From contig CALHFG010000059.1 of assembly GCA_938029215.1 (NCBI GenBank), forward strand, positions 1 through 49,763: a DNA stretch of 49,763 bases, given 5' to 3'. The position numbers and the translations under genes are program-made. The stretch comes from an uncultured Acidimicrobiales bacterium (lineage in GTDB: Bacteria; Actinomycetota; Acidimicrobiia; Acidimicrobiales; SZUA-35). Each line of letters begins with the position of its first letter. Position 1 is the stretch's first letter. The notes under the pieces are model-generated. The model worked only from the letters and a program-made list of their open reading frames with translations. It had not been told where the DNA came from and did not search any database. Below, piece by piece: positions 27,430 to 36,063 of this stretch.

Positions 27430-29400
27430 ATGGCAATCATTGAAGAACCCCTAGCCCTGCCATCGGGCGAAGGTCCAGAAAAAGCATCCAACCCCATGGG
27501 AGCGTTCTCCCGCCCGCGCAAGCCCACCGGCTTGAAGGACTGGCTCACAACGGTCGACCACAAGAAGATCGGGATCATGTACGGCACCGCCGCCATGTTC
27601 TTCCTCCTGTGGGGCGGCGTTCCTGCCCTCCTCCTTCGTTTGCAGCTGGCCCGCCCCAACCAGGGCCTCCTTTCGGGCGATACCTACAACCAGATCTTCA
27701 CCATGCACGGCACCGTGATGATCTTCCTGGTCGTCATGCCAATCGGTGCGGCCTTCGCCAACTATCTGTTGCCCCTCCAGGTGGGCGCCCGAGACGTTGC
27801 GTTCCCCCGTATCAACGCCTTTAGCTTCTGGGTTTTCCTGGCTGGTGGGCTCATGCTCAACACCAGTTGGTTCCTGGGTGGTGGCGCCGACGGAGGCTGG
27901 TTCAACTACGCCCCGAACAACGGCATCACTTACAGCCCGGGCACCGGAATCGACTTCTGGAACATCGGTCTACTGATCGTTGGTTTCGGCTCACTCACCG
28001 GTGCGGTAAACCTCATTACGACCGTGCTCAATATGCGGGCCCCTGGCATGGGTTGGATGCGAATGCCCATCTTTGTGTGGATGACGCTGGTAACCCAGTT
28101 CCTCCTGCTGTTCGCCATTCCGGTTCTCACCGTGGCCCAGCTTCTCCTGCTGTTTGATCGCCAGTTCGATGGCAACTTCTTCAACGTTGCCCAGGGTGCA
28201 GACCCGCTTCTGTGGCAGCACCTCTTCTGGATCTTCGGCCACCCCGAGGTATACCTCATGATCCTCCCCGCCTTCGGCGTAGTTTCTGAGGTCATCCCCA
28301 CCTTCGCTCGCAAGCCCATCTTCGGTTACCCGTTCATGGTGTTCTCCGGCATCGCAATCGGCTTCATGGGCTGGGGCGTGTGGGCCCACCACATGTTCGT
28401 GTCCGGCATCGGACCGCTTTCGGTCACGGCGTTCAGTGTCGCCACCATGTTCATCGCGGTCCCCACCGGTGTGAAGATTCTCAACTGGCTCGCCACCCTG
28501 TGGGGCGGCAAGTTGATTCTGAACACTGCCATGTTGTTTGCGATCGGCCTGGTGACTCAGTTCACCCTGGGCGGCGTCTCCGGCGTGACCCACGCTATTG
28601 CGCCCTCGGATACCCAGCAGACCGACACGTACTACATCGTGGCTCATTTCCACTACGTCCTCTTCGGCGGTGCACTGTTCGGCTTCTTCAGTGGGTTCTA
28701 CTTCTGGTGGCCGAAGGTCTTTGGCTACAAGCTCAACGAAAAGATCGGCAAGTGGAACTTCTGGAGCATGGTGCTCGGTTTCAACCTCACCTTTGGTCCA
28801 ATGCACATTCTGGGCCTCCAGGGCATGCCTCGTCGTATGCAGACCTACGACGTTTCGCAAGGGTTCAGTACCTGGAACATGGTGGCCACGATCGGATCGT
28901 TCATTCTGGGCTTCGCCACGCTTTCGATTCTCTACAACGCCGTCTACAGCTACAACGCGTGGCGTCGTGGCGGCCGCCGCAATGTGGGAGCCGACCCCTG
29001 GGACGCTCGCACCATCGAATGGTCGATTCAATCGCCCACGCCTGAGCACAACTTCGACGTGACGCCGACCGTCACCTCGCTCGATGACTTCTGGCACCGT
29101 AAGTACCAAGAGAACGACAACGGCGTGCTTCGTCGTGTCGCCACCGGCGAGGATCTCGCTCAACCAGGCGAGCGCGGCAACGTTCACCTGCCCGCACCGT
29201 CGTACTGGCCAATCTTCCTGGCCTTCTCGCTTCCGGTCATTGGTTATGGCTTGATCTACAGCCTCTGGCTGTGCATCCCCGGTATCGCCTTGGTGATGAC
29301 CGCCATGTACGGGTGGAGCCTGGAGCCCGCCGACGATCTAGACGACGACAGTCATCATGGAGACCACGATGACCACGCAACAGAACTGGCAGGGGTGTGA
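27430..29400 (+). CDS. ctaD: Cytochrome c oxidase subunit I
   Basis: This is the catalytic subunit that reduces oxygen and pumps protons. The 656-aa protein has all expected ligands: H93 (low-spin haem), H271 with Y275 in HPEVY (CuB and cross-linked Tyr), H320 and H321 (CuB), H406 (haem a3) and H408 (low-spin haem). The C-terminal extension ends in an acidic His-rich segment (SHHGDHDDH). It begins 11 bases after ctaC and its stop shares a base with the ctaE start. It is an A-type haem-copper oxidase, with haem A supplied by the divergent ctaB/ctaA genes. Confidence 0.98.
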   Translation: MAIIEEPLALPSGEGPEKASNPMGAFSRPRKPTGLKDWLTTVDHKKIGIMYGTAAMFFLLWGGVPALLLRLQLARPNQGLLSGDTYNQIFTMHGTVMIFLVVMPIGAAFANYLLPLQVGARDVAFPRINAFSFWVFLAGGLMLNTSWFLGGGADGGWFNYAPNNGITYSPGTGIDFWNIGLLIVGFGSLTGAVNLITTVLNMRAPGMGWMRMPIFVWMTLVTQFLLLFAIPVLTVAQLLLLFDRQFDGNFFNVAQGADPLLWQHLFWIFGHPEVYLMILPAFGVVSEVIPTFARKPIFGYPFMVFSGIAIGFMGWGVWAHHMFVSGIGPLSVTAFSVATMFIAVPTGVKILNWLATLWGGKLILNTAMLFAIGLVTQFTLGGVSGVTHAIAPSDTQQTDTYYIVAHFHYVLFGGALFGFFSGFYFWWPKVFGYKLNEKIGKWNFWSMVLGFNLTFGPMHILGLQGMPRRMQTYDVSQGFSTWNMVATIGSFILGFATLSILYNAVYSYNAWRRGGRRNVGADPWDARTIEWSIQSPTPEHNFDVTPTVTSLDDFWHRKYQENDNGVLRRVATGEDLAQPGERGNVHLPAPSYWPIFLAFSLPVIGYGLIYSLWLCIPGIALVMTAMYGWSLEPADDLDDDSHHGDHDDHATELAGV

Positions 29401-30170
29401 TGTCTGACACCGATATCAACGTCGAAGACATCGACGCAGCAGGAGCCGACGCCGCCGTAGCGGTCGCTGACGCCACCACCGATCACGCCGAGGATCACGG
29501 TCACGATGATCACGGCCATGAGGAGCACTACACCAGCCTTGGCCTGAGCAACATGAAGCTCGCCATGTGGCTGTTCCTGGGCTCGGAATGTTTGCTCTTC
29601 GGCGCACTTATCTCGGCCTACCTCCTGAGCAAGACCCGCTTCATCATCGAATTGGTCGCTGGTAACCCCAACGTGCTCGCCGGCATTCGCGATGGCGAGA
29701 ATGAGTCGCTGGTCCAAGAGATGATCGCTGAGGCATCGGTCGAACCGATCTTCGATATCCCCTTCACCTCGCTCAGCTCGTTCATCCTGCTGATGAGCTC
29801 GCTCACCATGGTGCTCGCTCACAAGTCGGTCTCGGAAGGCAACTACAAGAACCTTCGTATCTGGCTCGCTACCACGATGCTCCTCGGCGCCACCTTCATG
29901 GCTGGCCAGGTGTATGAGTTCACCACGTTCTACCGTGAGGGCCTCACCTACAACGGCACCGTGTTTGGCACGGCGTTCTATACCCTCACCGGATTCCACG
30001 GTGCTCACGTCACCGGCGGCCTCATCATGTTGGGCTCGCTGTTGTTCTTGTCCACAAGAAACAAGATGCAGAAAGACCGAGCCGAGACCGTTGAACTGGT
30101 CGGGCTCTACTGGCACTTCGTCGATATTGTCTGGGTACTGATCTTCACGATCGTGTACCTGATCCCATAG
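29400..30170 (+). CDS. ctaE: Cytochrome c oxidase subunit III
   Basis: Subunit III stabilises the oxidase core. The 256-aa protein has a long N-terminal extension (about 1-45) rich in Asp, Ala and His (DHAEDHGHDDHGHEEH), then five helices. Conserved blocks are FHGAHVTGGL and LYWHFVDIVW. The ATG overlaps the ctaD stop (TGATG). The extension is longer than in typical actinobacterial subunit III proteins and resembles tails in three neighbouring gene products. Confidence 0.96.
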   Translation: MSDTDINVEDIDAAGADAAVAVADATTDHAEDHGHDDHGHEEHYTSLGLSNMKLAMWLFLGSECLLFGALISAYLLSKTRFIIELVAGNPNVLAGIRDGENESLVQEMIAEASVEPIFDIPFTSLSSFILLMSSLTMVLAHKSVSEGNYKNLRIWLATTMLLGATFMAGQVYEFTTFYREGLTYNGTVFGTAFYTLTGFHGAHVTGGLIMLGSLLFLSTRNKMQKDRAETVELVGLYWHFVDIVWVLIFTIVYLIP

Positions 30171-30182
30171 GGAGTCTGACCA

Positions 30183-30524
30183 ATGGCAACCACCGCTTCC
30201 GATCACGGCCACGACGTCGCCCACGACGATCATGAGCACCATCCCACCGCCAAGACCTACTGGATCACGTTTGTTCTCTTGGCGATCCTCACCGCAGTCG
30301 AGGTTGCGTGGTCCTACCTCGGTCTGTCGGGCCCAGCGTTGGTAGTCCCGCTAATTCTGATGATGGTCGTGAAGTTCCTGATCGTGGGTGGGGTCTTCAT
30401 GCACCTCCAAACCGATCTTAAGGTTCTCAACGGTTACTGGTTCACGCTCACCTTTGGCACTGCGGTCGTTCTGGCGGTGTGCGTCTACATCATCGTCTTC
30501 GCGGCGTTCCGCTGGGACATCTAG
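30183..30524 (+). CDS. Cytochrome c oxidase subunit IV-like protein (COX4_pro/CyoD type)
   Basis: This small 113-aa protein has three helices and the family segment VVKFLIVGGVFMHLQTD. The N-terminus is His-rich (DHGHDVAHDDHEHH). Subunit IV of bacterial oxidases helps assembly or stability of the copper site. It lies 12 bases after ctaE and ends the oxidase operon. The following 188-bp gap holds no gene; it contains CGTGGCGAACGCTCC (30555-30569), identical to part of the dispersed repeat, possibly a decayed remnant. Confidence 0.92.
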   Translation: MATTASDHGHDVAHDDHEHHPTAKTYWITFVLLAILTAVEVAWSYLGLSGPALVVPLILMMVVKFLIVGGVFMHLQTDLKVLNGYWFTLTFGTAVVLAVCVYIIVFAAFRWDI

Positions 30525-30700
30525 GTTCATTGCCGACGCTCGTCCCTCGGGCAGCGTGGCGAACGCTCCCTCGATTGGACCCCGGATGAGCTCGATATGG
30601 ATTCACTTCATCGGGAGTCGCTCCGGCCACCGGCGGGGAGCCTTTCCAGTCCCGCCGCAGCCAGAGGAATCCGGGTGTCACAGTCGATCTTCGCGTCGCT

Positions 30701-30706
30701 TAGGAT
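30701..30706 (+). promoter_or_regulatory. -10 element of leaderless ctaG promoter
   Basis: TAGGAT ends six bases before the ctaG ATG at 30713, with no clear Shine-Dalgarno sequence. This would let ctaG be transcribed separately from the oxidase operon. Confidence 0.45.
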
Positions 30707-30712
30707 TTAGGC

Positions 30713-31612
30713 ATGCCTAGTCTGGGTGGAACAGTTCCGTTCGTGCTTCACGGGGAAGTGTGGGCATTGGTTCTCGGCGCCATCGCGTTGGGCTGGTACG
30801 CCGCCAAGGTGATCCAGCCGCGTGCCATCGCGCTCGGCTACCCGGCTATCACCCGTCGTCAAAAGGCCTTCTACAGCATCGCGGTTTTGTCGATGTGGAT
30901 CATGTCTGATTACCCGATCCACGATGTGGCTGAGAACTACCTCTACTTCGTGCACATGATCCAGCACATGTTCCTCAGCATGATCATCCCCGCGTTGTTT
31001 GTTCTGGCGACACCCCGCTGGTTGGTCGAGTTGGTGATCCCTCAAGATTCTGCGGTGTGGCGCGGACTGCGCACGTTGTCTAAGCCGCTGTGGGGACTGA
31101 TCATCTTCAACTTCCTCACCGTGCTGCTGCATTTCCCCGTCACCGTGCAGATCTCGGCCGACAGCGGTGCAATCCACTTCCTGCTCCATCTCATGGTGTT
31201 CGCGGCCGGGCTCGTCATGTGGATGCCTGTTATTGGGCCGATCAAAGAGTGGCACATTCCGCCGCTTGGCAAGATGATCTACCTGTTTGGGATGTCGATA
31301 GTTCCCACCATTCCCAGCGGGTTCTTGGTCTTTGCCGAAGGTGTCGTGTACGACCACTACGACGCCGCACCGTTCCGGATGTGGGGCCTAAGCACGTTCA
31401 CCGATCAGACCGCTGCAGGCATTGTGATGAAGCTTGGCGGCGGGTTTTTGATCTGGGGCATCATCGTGGTGATCTTCAGCCGGTGGGTGAGCTCTGAGAC
31501 CCGCAAAGACAACGAAGAACGCGCGGCGCGCCGCTCAGCGAACACGTCTCCCTTGACCTTCGAAGCGGTTGCGGAAGAGTTCGATAAGACTCCCGCCCCC
31601 GTCGAGCAATAA
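30713..31612 (+). CDS. ctaG: Cytochrome c oxidase assembly protein (caa3_CtaG family)
   Basis: This 299-aa membrane protein of the caa3_CtaG family has about seven helices and conserved His/Met segments (FVHMIQHMFLSMIIPALF, HFLLHLMVF) likely to handle copper. The family is needed for copper insertion in caa3 oxidase. The C-terminus is soluble and charged. It follows the oxidase genes and precedes pdxH by 19 bases. Confidence 0.92.
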   Translation: MPSLGGTVPFVLHGEVWALVLGAIALGWYAAKVIQPRAIALGYPAITRRQKAFYSIAVLSMWIMSDYPIHDVAENYLYFVHMIQHMFLSMIIPALFVLATPRWLVELVIPQDSAVWRGLRTLSKPLWGLIIFNFLTVLLHFPVTVQISADSGAIHFLLHLMVFAAGLVMWMPVIGPIKEWHIPPLGKMIYLFGMSIVPTIPSGFLVFAEGVVYDHYDAAPFRMWGLSTFTDQTAAGIVMKLGGGFLIWGIIVVIFSRWVSSETRKDNEERAARRSANTSPLTFEAVAEEFDKTPAPVEQ

Positions 31613-31631
31613 AGCCAGAGGAGGACCCGCT

Positions 31632-32261
31632 ATGGACCTCGCACGAATGCGCCTGGACTACAGCGAGCACGGGATCGACGAAGCTGCGCTGGTGGATGAC
31701 CCTCTTGACCAATGGCGACTGTGGCTCCAGAACGCGGTCGATGCCCAACTGGACGAACCGAACGCAATGGTGATTGCCACCGTTGAGGACGGCCAGCCGC
31801 GCACCCGAACCGTGCTAGCCAAGGGCATCGCTCCCGAAGGCGTGGACTTCTATACCAACTACACCAGCCGGAAGGGACGGGCCCTCGGTGATGGCGGCCC
31901 TATCTCCGCCACGTTCGTGTGGTTGGGGCTGGAACGCCAAGTCACGCTCGTCGGCCGAGCCGCCAGAGTGTCGGCCGAAGAGTCTGATGCGTATTTCGCG
32001 GTTCGGCCCCGGGACTCTCAGATCGGTGCCTGGGCGAGTGAACAATCTTCGGAGATCCCGTCTCGAACGGCGTTGGAACACCGATTTGCCGAGTTCAGCT
32101 CCCGCTTTGGTCATCCGGTGCCGCGCCCGCCCCACTGGGGAGGTTTCCGGATCATCCCCGACGAGGTCGAGTTCTGGCAGGGCCGCAAGAACCGCCTTCA
32201 CGACCGCATTCTGTACCGGCGTGACGACGATGGTTGGACCCGGACCCGGTTGGCGCCGTGA
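31632..32261 (+). CDS. pdxH: Pyridoxamine 5'-phosphate oxidase
   Basis: PdxH oxidises pyridoxine or pyridoxamine 5'-phosphate to pyridoxal phosphate with FMN. The 209-aa protein shows FMN-binding segments (PRTRTVLAKG, FYTNYTSRKG) and the C-terminal WQGRKNRLHDRILY and RLAP end. AGAGGAGG lies just before the ATG at 31632. The stop overlaps the ABC ATPase start as GTGA, an operon link with no clear functional reason. Confidence 0.96.
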   Translation: MDLARMRLDYSEHGIDEAALVDDPLDQWRLWLQNAVDAQLDEPNAMVIATVEDGQPRTRTVLAKGIAPEGVDFYTNYTSRKGRALGDGGPISATFVWLGLERQVTLVGRAARVSAEESDAYFAVRPRDSQIGAWASEQSSEIPSRTALEHRFAEFSSRFGHPVPRPPHWGGFRIIPDEVEFWQGRKNRLHDRILYRRDDDGWTRTRLAP

Positions 32262-33157
32262 CCGTTGTTGACGTTGACGGACTGAGCGTTCGCTACGGCG
32301 ATGTCGCTGCGGTCAGCGATGTCACCTTCAGCGTGGACCCTGGCGAAACGGTCGCTCTCGTCGGAGCAAACGGGGCCGGCAAGACGTCAACGATCAACGC
32401 CATCGTAGGAATCCTCGGGCCGACTTCTGGAAGCGTTCGCGTCTTTGGGGCTGACCCCGCCAGCGATCGTTCGTCGATCGCTCGAAGGTGGGGTGTGATG
32501 CCTCAGGCCGGCGGCCTCCCGATGGGGCTCAAGGTCGGGGAATGTGTGGCGTTGTTTGCGGATCTGTATGGCCGAGCCAGCGATGCCTCTGGCGCGGTGC
32601 GTGACTGTGGACTGGAAGATGTCGCATCCCGTCGGTGGCGAACGCTGTCGGGCGGCCAGCAGCAGCGGCTGAGCCTCGCGATCGCCCTGGTCGGGGGCCA
32701 CGATCTGTTGATTCTCGATGAACCAACCGCCGCCCTGGACGTCCCCGGACAGGATCGAGTGCTTGACCTCGTCGGCGAACGGTCCGATAAGGGAGCGGCC
32801 GTACTGCTCACGACCCACCGTTTCGACGAGGTCGAGCGGGTAGCAGACCGAGTTGTGGTCCTCCATGACGGGTCCGTCGCCGCAAACGCTCCGGTCTCGG
32901 ACCTCACCGTGAAATCGCCGGAGATCCGGTTGGGTGGCCTCACCGTTTCTGATGGCGTTCGAATCAACGCTGCGTTGGGGACCTCATTCTCTGTTTCGGG
33001 TTCGGACCTGGTGTCGCCGATCGCCGAGGACCACGATGCCGGCGAGCGCCTCCAGGCTGTCCTCGGCTGGTGTCGTGACCAGAATCTTTCGCCGGCCTCG
33101 GCATCGGTCGGTAGCCGTTCGCTCGTCGATGCCTATCGAGAGCTGGTGGGCGAATGA
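32258..33157 (+). CDS. ABC transporter ATP-binding protein
   Basis: This 299-aa ATPase has Walker A GANGAGKTS, the signature LSGGQQQRLSLA, Walker B LLILDEPTAALD and the switch His in TTHRFDE. It resembles the DrrA/CcmA-type ATPases of ABC-2 exporters. The GTG at 32258 overlaps the pdxH stop. It overlaps the following permease gene as ATGA, so they form one transporter. The exported substrate is unknown. Confidence 0.93.
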   Translation: MTVVDVDGLSVRYGDVAAVSDVTFSVDPGETVALVGANGAGKTSTINAIVGILGPTSGSVRVFGADPASDRSSIARRWGVMPQAGGLPMGLKVGECVALFADLYGRASDASGAVRDCGLEDVASRRWRTLSGGQQQRLSLAIALVGGHDLLILDEPTAALDVPGQDRVLDLVGERSDKGAAVLLTTHRFDEVERVADRVVVLHDGSVAANAPVSDLTVKSPEIRLGGLTVSDGVRINAALGTSFSVSGSDLVSPIAEDHDAGERLQAVLGWCRDQNLSPASASVGSRSLVDAYRELVGE

Positions 33158-33873
33158 GCTCGCCCCTGACGGTGCTGTCCAGGTTCGAGCTTCGGGTGGC
33201 TGCCCGGGACGCTGAGCAGCTACTTCTCACCGCTGGTCTCCCCATCTTGTTACTCGTGTTCTTCAGCATCGTCGATGTGCTACCTACCGGGGAGCAAACC
33301 GCGGTCGAGTTTCTTGTGCCGGGCGTACTGACAATCGCTCTCTTGGGCAGTGGCTTTGTGCGGCTGGCGATCGCGTTGGGATTTGACCGGTCCTTTGGTG
33401 CCATTGGAAGGTACGCGGTGAGCCCGGTGCGAGTCGTCGACTTTTTGGGTTCTCGAGCGCTCGCCGCAGCAGCGATCGCGCTCGCTCAGGTACTGGTGCT
33501 TTTCGGCTTGGGGTTCGCCTTGGGCTGGCGTCCGTCGTTGCATCCAGCGCTGCCGGTGGTGATCGTGTTGGCCTTAGTGGGATTCTTTGGCCTCGGTTTG
33601 ACGTTGGGTTCGGTCGCGGAGGGGCTGCGCTCGTTGGCGCTCGCGAATGCGCTGTACATCTTGCTGTTGTTGCTGAGCGGGGTTGTTTTCGAACTCGGAT
33701 CCCTCCCCGGGTGGCTCGAAGCTGTTGTACGTCTGCTGCCCACCACAGCGGCCGCAGAGCTACTGCGAGCCACAACCGACGGCGTCGTTGGCTCGGGCCT
33801 CGCATGGGCTGTGCTGGCTGCCTGGGCGGTTCTGGGGCCGGCGCTGGCAGTCAGAACGTTTCGGTGGTCATGA
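33154..33873 (+). CDS. ABC-2 type transporter permease
   Basis: This 239-aa protein has six hydrophobic helices and ABC-2 family organisation (LTVLSRFELRVAARDAEQLL at the N-terminus, a conserved loop near the last helices with LEAVVRLLPTTAAAELLR). It pairs with the upstream ATPase. The stop overlaps the next gene as ATGA. Substrate is unknown. Confidence 0.9.
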   Translation: MSSPLTVLSRFELRVAARDAEQLLLTAGLPILLLVFFSIVDVLPTGEQTAVEFLVPGVLTIALLGSGFVRLAIALGFDRSFGAIGRYAVSPVRVVDFLGSRALAAAAIALAQVLVLFGLGFALGWRPSLHPALPVVIVLALVGFFGLGLTLGSVAEGLRSLALANALYILLLLLSGVVFELGSLPGWLEAVVRLLPTTAAAELLRATTDGVVGSGLAWAVLAAWAVLGPALAVRTFRWS

Positions 33874-34541
33874 GCGAGGGTTTCGTTGCGTCGGCGAGCC
33901 GTACCTGGAGCGACCGCGCTGTTGATCGAAGTCTGTCCTTCGCCGAAGTGTTGGACCTGCCGGGGGTCGACGAGCATATGGAACTGGGAAGTCGATTCGG
34001 CTTCATGGCCTTTCACGGCGGAAACTTGGAACGTCGAACCGAGTGGATTGCATGGGAAGCCGCAGCAAAGAGCGGGAGCTCGGTGTACTCGGTGACCCAG
34101 CCGTGGGGGACCCGCCAGCACTACCCGTCGAGCTCTGTTGATCCGACGCACTCGGCAGCTCTGGGGGAGTTCCTCGACCACTGTGACACCGTGATCGCAG
34201 TCCATGGGTTTGGCCGACACGGACACTGGGACGATCTGCTGTGTGGAGGGCAAAACCGAGAATTAGCAACCCACACCGGGGGGATACTTCAACGCGTGCT
34301 GCCCGAGCGTTACAACGTGGTCACCGATCTGGCCGAGATCCCGAAACCCTTGCGCGGGGTCCACCCGACGAACCCGGTAAACCGTCCCCGGCAGCAGGGA
34401 ATGCAGTTAGAGCTGCCGCCGGGAGTTCGTGGGCTGACACCGGCTGCCTTCAAGTTTGAGGCGCCGTTCCCACATCTAAGAATCCTCATCGATGCGCTCG
34501 CCGAGGCTGCCTCCACCTGGACGTCGCATCGGGAGCTGTGA
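33870..34541 (+). CDS. Poly-gamma-glutamate hydrolase family protein
   Basis: This 223-aa protein resembles the PghP/YmaC family of zinc-dependent poly-gamma-glutamate hydrolases. It has the metal-binding-type block FMAFHGGNLERRTEWIA, then VIAVHGFG and the CGGQNRELATHTGGIL segment. No signal peptide is visible. It is coupled to the ABC permease by an ATGA overlap, so the hydrolase and exporter probably share a pathway. It converges on ccdA with five bases between stops. Confidence 0.75.
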   Translation: MSEGFVASASRTWSDRAVDRSLSFAEVLDLPGVDEHMELGSRFGFMAFHGGNLERRTEWIAWEAAAKSGSSVYSVTQPWGTRQHYPSSSVDPTHSAALGEFLDHCDTVIAVHGFGRHGHWDDLLCGGQNRELATHTGGILQRVLPERYNVVTDLAEIPKPLRGVHPTNPVNRPRQQGMQLELPPGVRGLTPAAFKFEAPFPHLRILIDALAEAASTWTSHREL

Positions 34542-34546
34542 CGCTG

Positions 34547-35437
34547 CTAGGCAAGCTCGGTTTTTGGGGAGCCGCCACTCATACGGCGCTGAGCGATGCC
34601 ACCGACAATGATGACGACGTTGATGGCCAGGAACGTCCAGCCCAGGAAGGTGACTCGACCGTCAACAAAGTTCGAGATTGACGTTTGAACATCGAGAACG
34701 CTGGTGACGAATGAGTTAATCCACTGGGTGGCGTCCTGGGGGTTGTCGCCAAGGATCTGATGCTCCCAAACGCCGTAGAGAAAGACATAGATACCCACCG
34801 GGATAAGAATGATCCCGGAAATCAGGTTGATCTTTGGCAGCAGCTTCTTGAAGTTGGTGACCACGTTCTTCTTGCCGAGCCCGACTGCCAGCGTCAGCAC
34901 GGTGGCGAGCAGCCCCATGCCGGCTCCGTAGCTAATGAAGCCGCCGAGTTGGCTGAGGCCGGTGCTCTCGGTGCCCGAGGTGCCAACAACGGCCAGGAAG
35001 ACGCCGATCGTGCAGGACAACGATGCAATGGCGTACGACACGCCGAAGAGGAACATGTTCAGCATCGAGCCGCCGCTGGTGCCCTTTTCTAGTTTCGGAA
35101 GGCTGATCATCGGCTTGAAGCCCCGCAGCATCGCAAAGCCCAGCACCACGAGGCCGATGCCGACCGCCATGCTGAACCAAGGCAGGATCGGCCTGATCTG
35201 GCTGTTGAGACCGGTGAAGAGGATGCCGAGCGTGCCAAAGACTGCAAGGAAACCGAGCGACATGGCGCCAGCGACGAGCTGAGAACGATTGAGGGCCTGC
35301 AGCCGCGTATCGGTCTTGCCGTCGTTCATTCCGAGGAAGTAGCCGAGATAGGCGGGCAATAGGGCAAACCCGCACGGGTTGACCAAGGCCACCATGCCAG
35401 CAGCGAACGCTATGGGGTTAAAGAGATCAGACAACAT
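34547..35437 (-). CDS. ccdA: Cytochrome c biogenesis protein CcdA
   Basis: CcdA moves reducing equivalents across the membrane to extracytoplasmic thioredoxins. The 296-aa protein has at least six helices, a redox Cys in helix 1 (NPCGFALLPAYLG, Cys22) and a partner in the fourth helix region (LSCTIGVF). AGGAG lies five bases before the ATG. The TlpA-like gene at 36562 is its likely redox partner, and the fused cytochrome c of CtaC is a plausible client. Confidence 0.94.
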   Translation of the reverse strand: MLSDLFNPIAFAAGMVALVNPCGFALLPAYLGYFLGMNDGKTDTRLQALNRSQLVAGAMSLGFLAVFGTLGILFTGLNSQIRPILPWFSMAVGIGLVVLGFAMLRGFKPMISLPKLEKGTSGGSMLNMFLFGVSYAIASLSCTIGVFLAVVGTSGTESTGLSQLGGFISYGAGMGLLATVLTLAVGLGKKNVVTNFKKLLPKINLISGIILIPVGIYVFLYGVWEHQILGDNPQDATQWINSFVTSVLDVQTSISNFVDGRVTFLGWTFLAINVVIIVGGIAQRRMSGGSPKTELA

Positions 35438-35497
35438 GAAGACTCCTGAGGGGACGGTAGGGGAACAGGGAGCTGATCCGTATTATTTCCGACGCGA

Positions 35498-35525
35498 AGA
35501 GACCGGGCCGAACGGCCCGGTCTCT
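35498..35525 (-). terminator. Hairpin terminator after whiB
   Basis: A perfect 12-bp stem (AGAGACCGGGCC/GGCCCGGTCTCT) with loop GAAC lies just downstream of the whiB stop and upstream of ccdA. No strong T-run follows on the minus strand. Confidence 0.75.
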
Positions 35526-35541
35526 CACGGTAGGGGATGGG

Positions 35542-35925
35542 TTATGCCACCAGTTCCACGAGATGCTCGGGAATGGGGATCATGGGCAACTGATCCTCGG
35601 GGCGAGGGTTCTTGGGCGGACGACCCCGACGACGCTTCACCGTCAGAATCTTGCCATCCTCGAACAACTGGCCGCCCCAGACGCCACAAGGCTCGCCACG
35701 ATCAAAGGCCTCTTCAAGGCACTGGGCCATGACGGGGCACTCGGCGCAGATCAGCTTTGCGGACCGAATGTCGGCGAACTCGTCGCTGAAGAACAGATCG
35801 CTTGCGTTGGTGACGGTTCGGCAGGCAGCCGCGACGCTCCAGTCCACCCCCTTTAGGGTGAGGTCTCCGAACTCGTTGATCTCGTTGCTGGTGTAGTTGA
35901 TAACGGTGGTGTCGATTGCAGTCAT
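35542..35925 (-). CDS. WhiB-family iron-sulphur transcription factor
   Basis: WhiB-like proteins are actinobacterial regulators that hold a 4Fe-4S cluster and bind sigma factor. The 127-aa protein has the four cluster cysteines C35, C60, C63 and C69, the turn GVWGG (81-85) and the basic segment KRRRGRPP for DNA contact. The C-terminal tail (about 105-127) is short and acidic. It is monocistronic, with a strong hairpin after the stop. It cannot be assigned to a numbered subclass from sequence alone. Confidence 0.95.
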   Translation of the reverse strand: MTAIDTTVINYTSNEINEFGDLTLKGVDWSVAAACRTVTNASDLFFSDEFADIRSAKLICAECPVMAQCLEEAFDRGEPCGVWGGQLFEDGKILTVKRRRGRPPKNPRPEDQLPMIPIPEHLVELVA

Positions 35926-36001
35926 AGCTGGGTCTCGTTACTTGCGGGTTTCGGTTTGGAGTAGAGGGGTGGGATAGGGCGACTGCTGTGCGTACACAGA
36001 A

Positions 36002-36033
36002 AAGCCGCCGGGGGCTTTCGCTCCCGGCGGCTT
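36002..36033 (-). terminator. Rho-independent terminator
   Basis: An 11-bp stem (AAGCCGCCGGG/CCCGGCGGCTT) is followed on the minus strand by TTTTCTGT. It ends the small gene at 36064 and insulates whiB from it. Confidence 0.85.
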
Positions 36034-36063
36034 GAGTCTGATCATCTTGATCCTGGTAAGGAT

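Noticed and set aside
30555-30569. A fifth locus of the repeat after the oxidase operon
   Set aside because: Only 15 identical bases are seen without the flanking hairpins, so it is noted with the subunit IV entry but not called as a copy.
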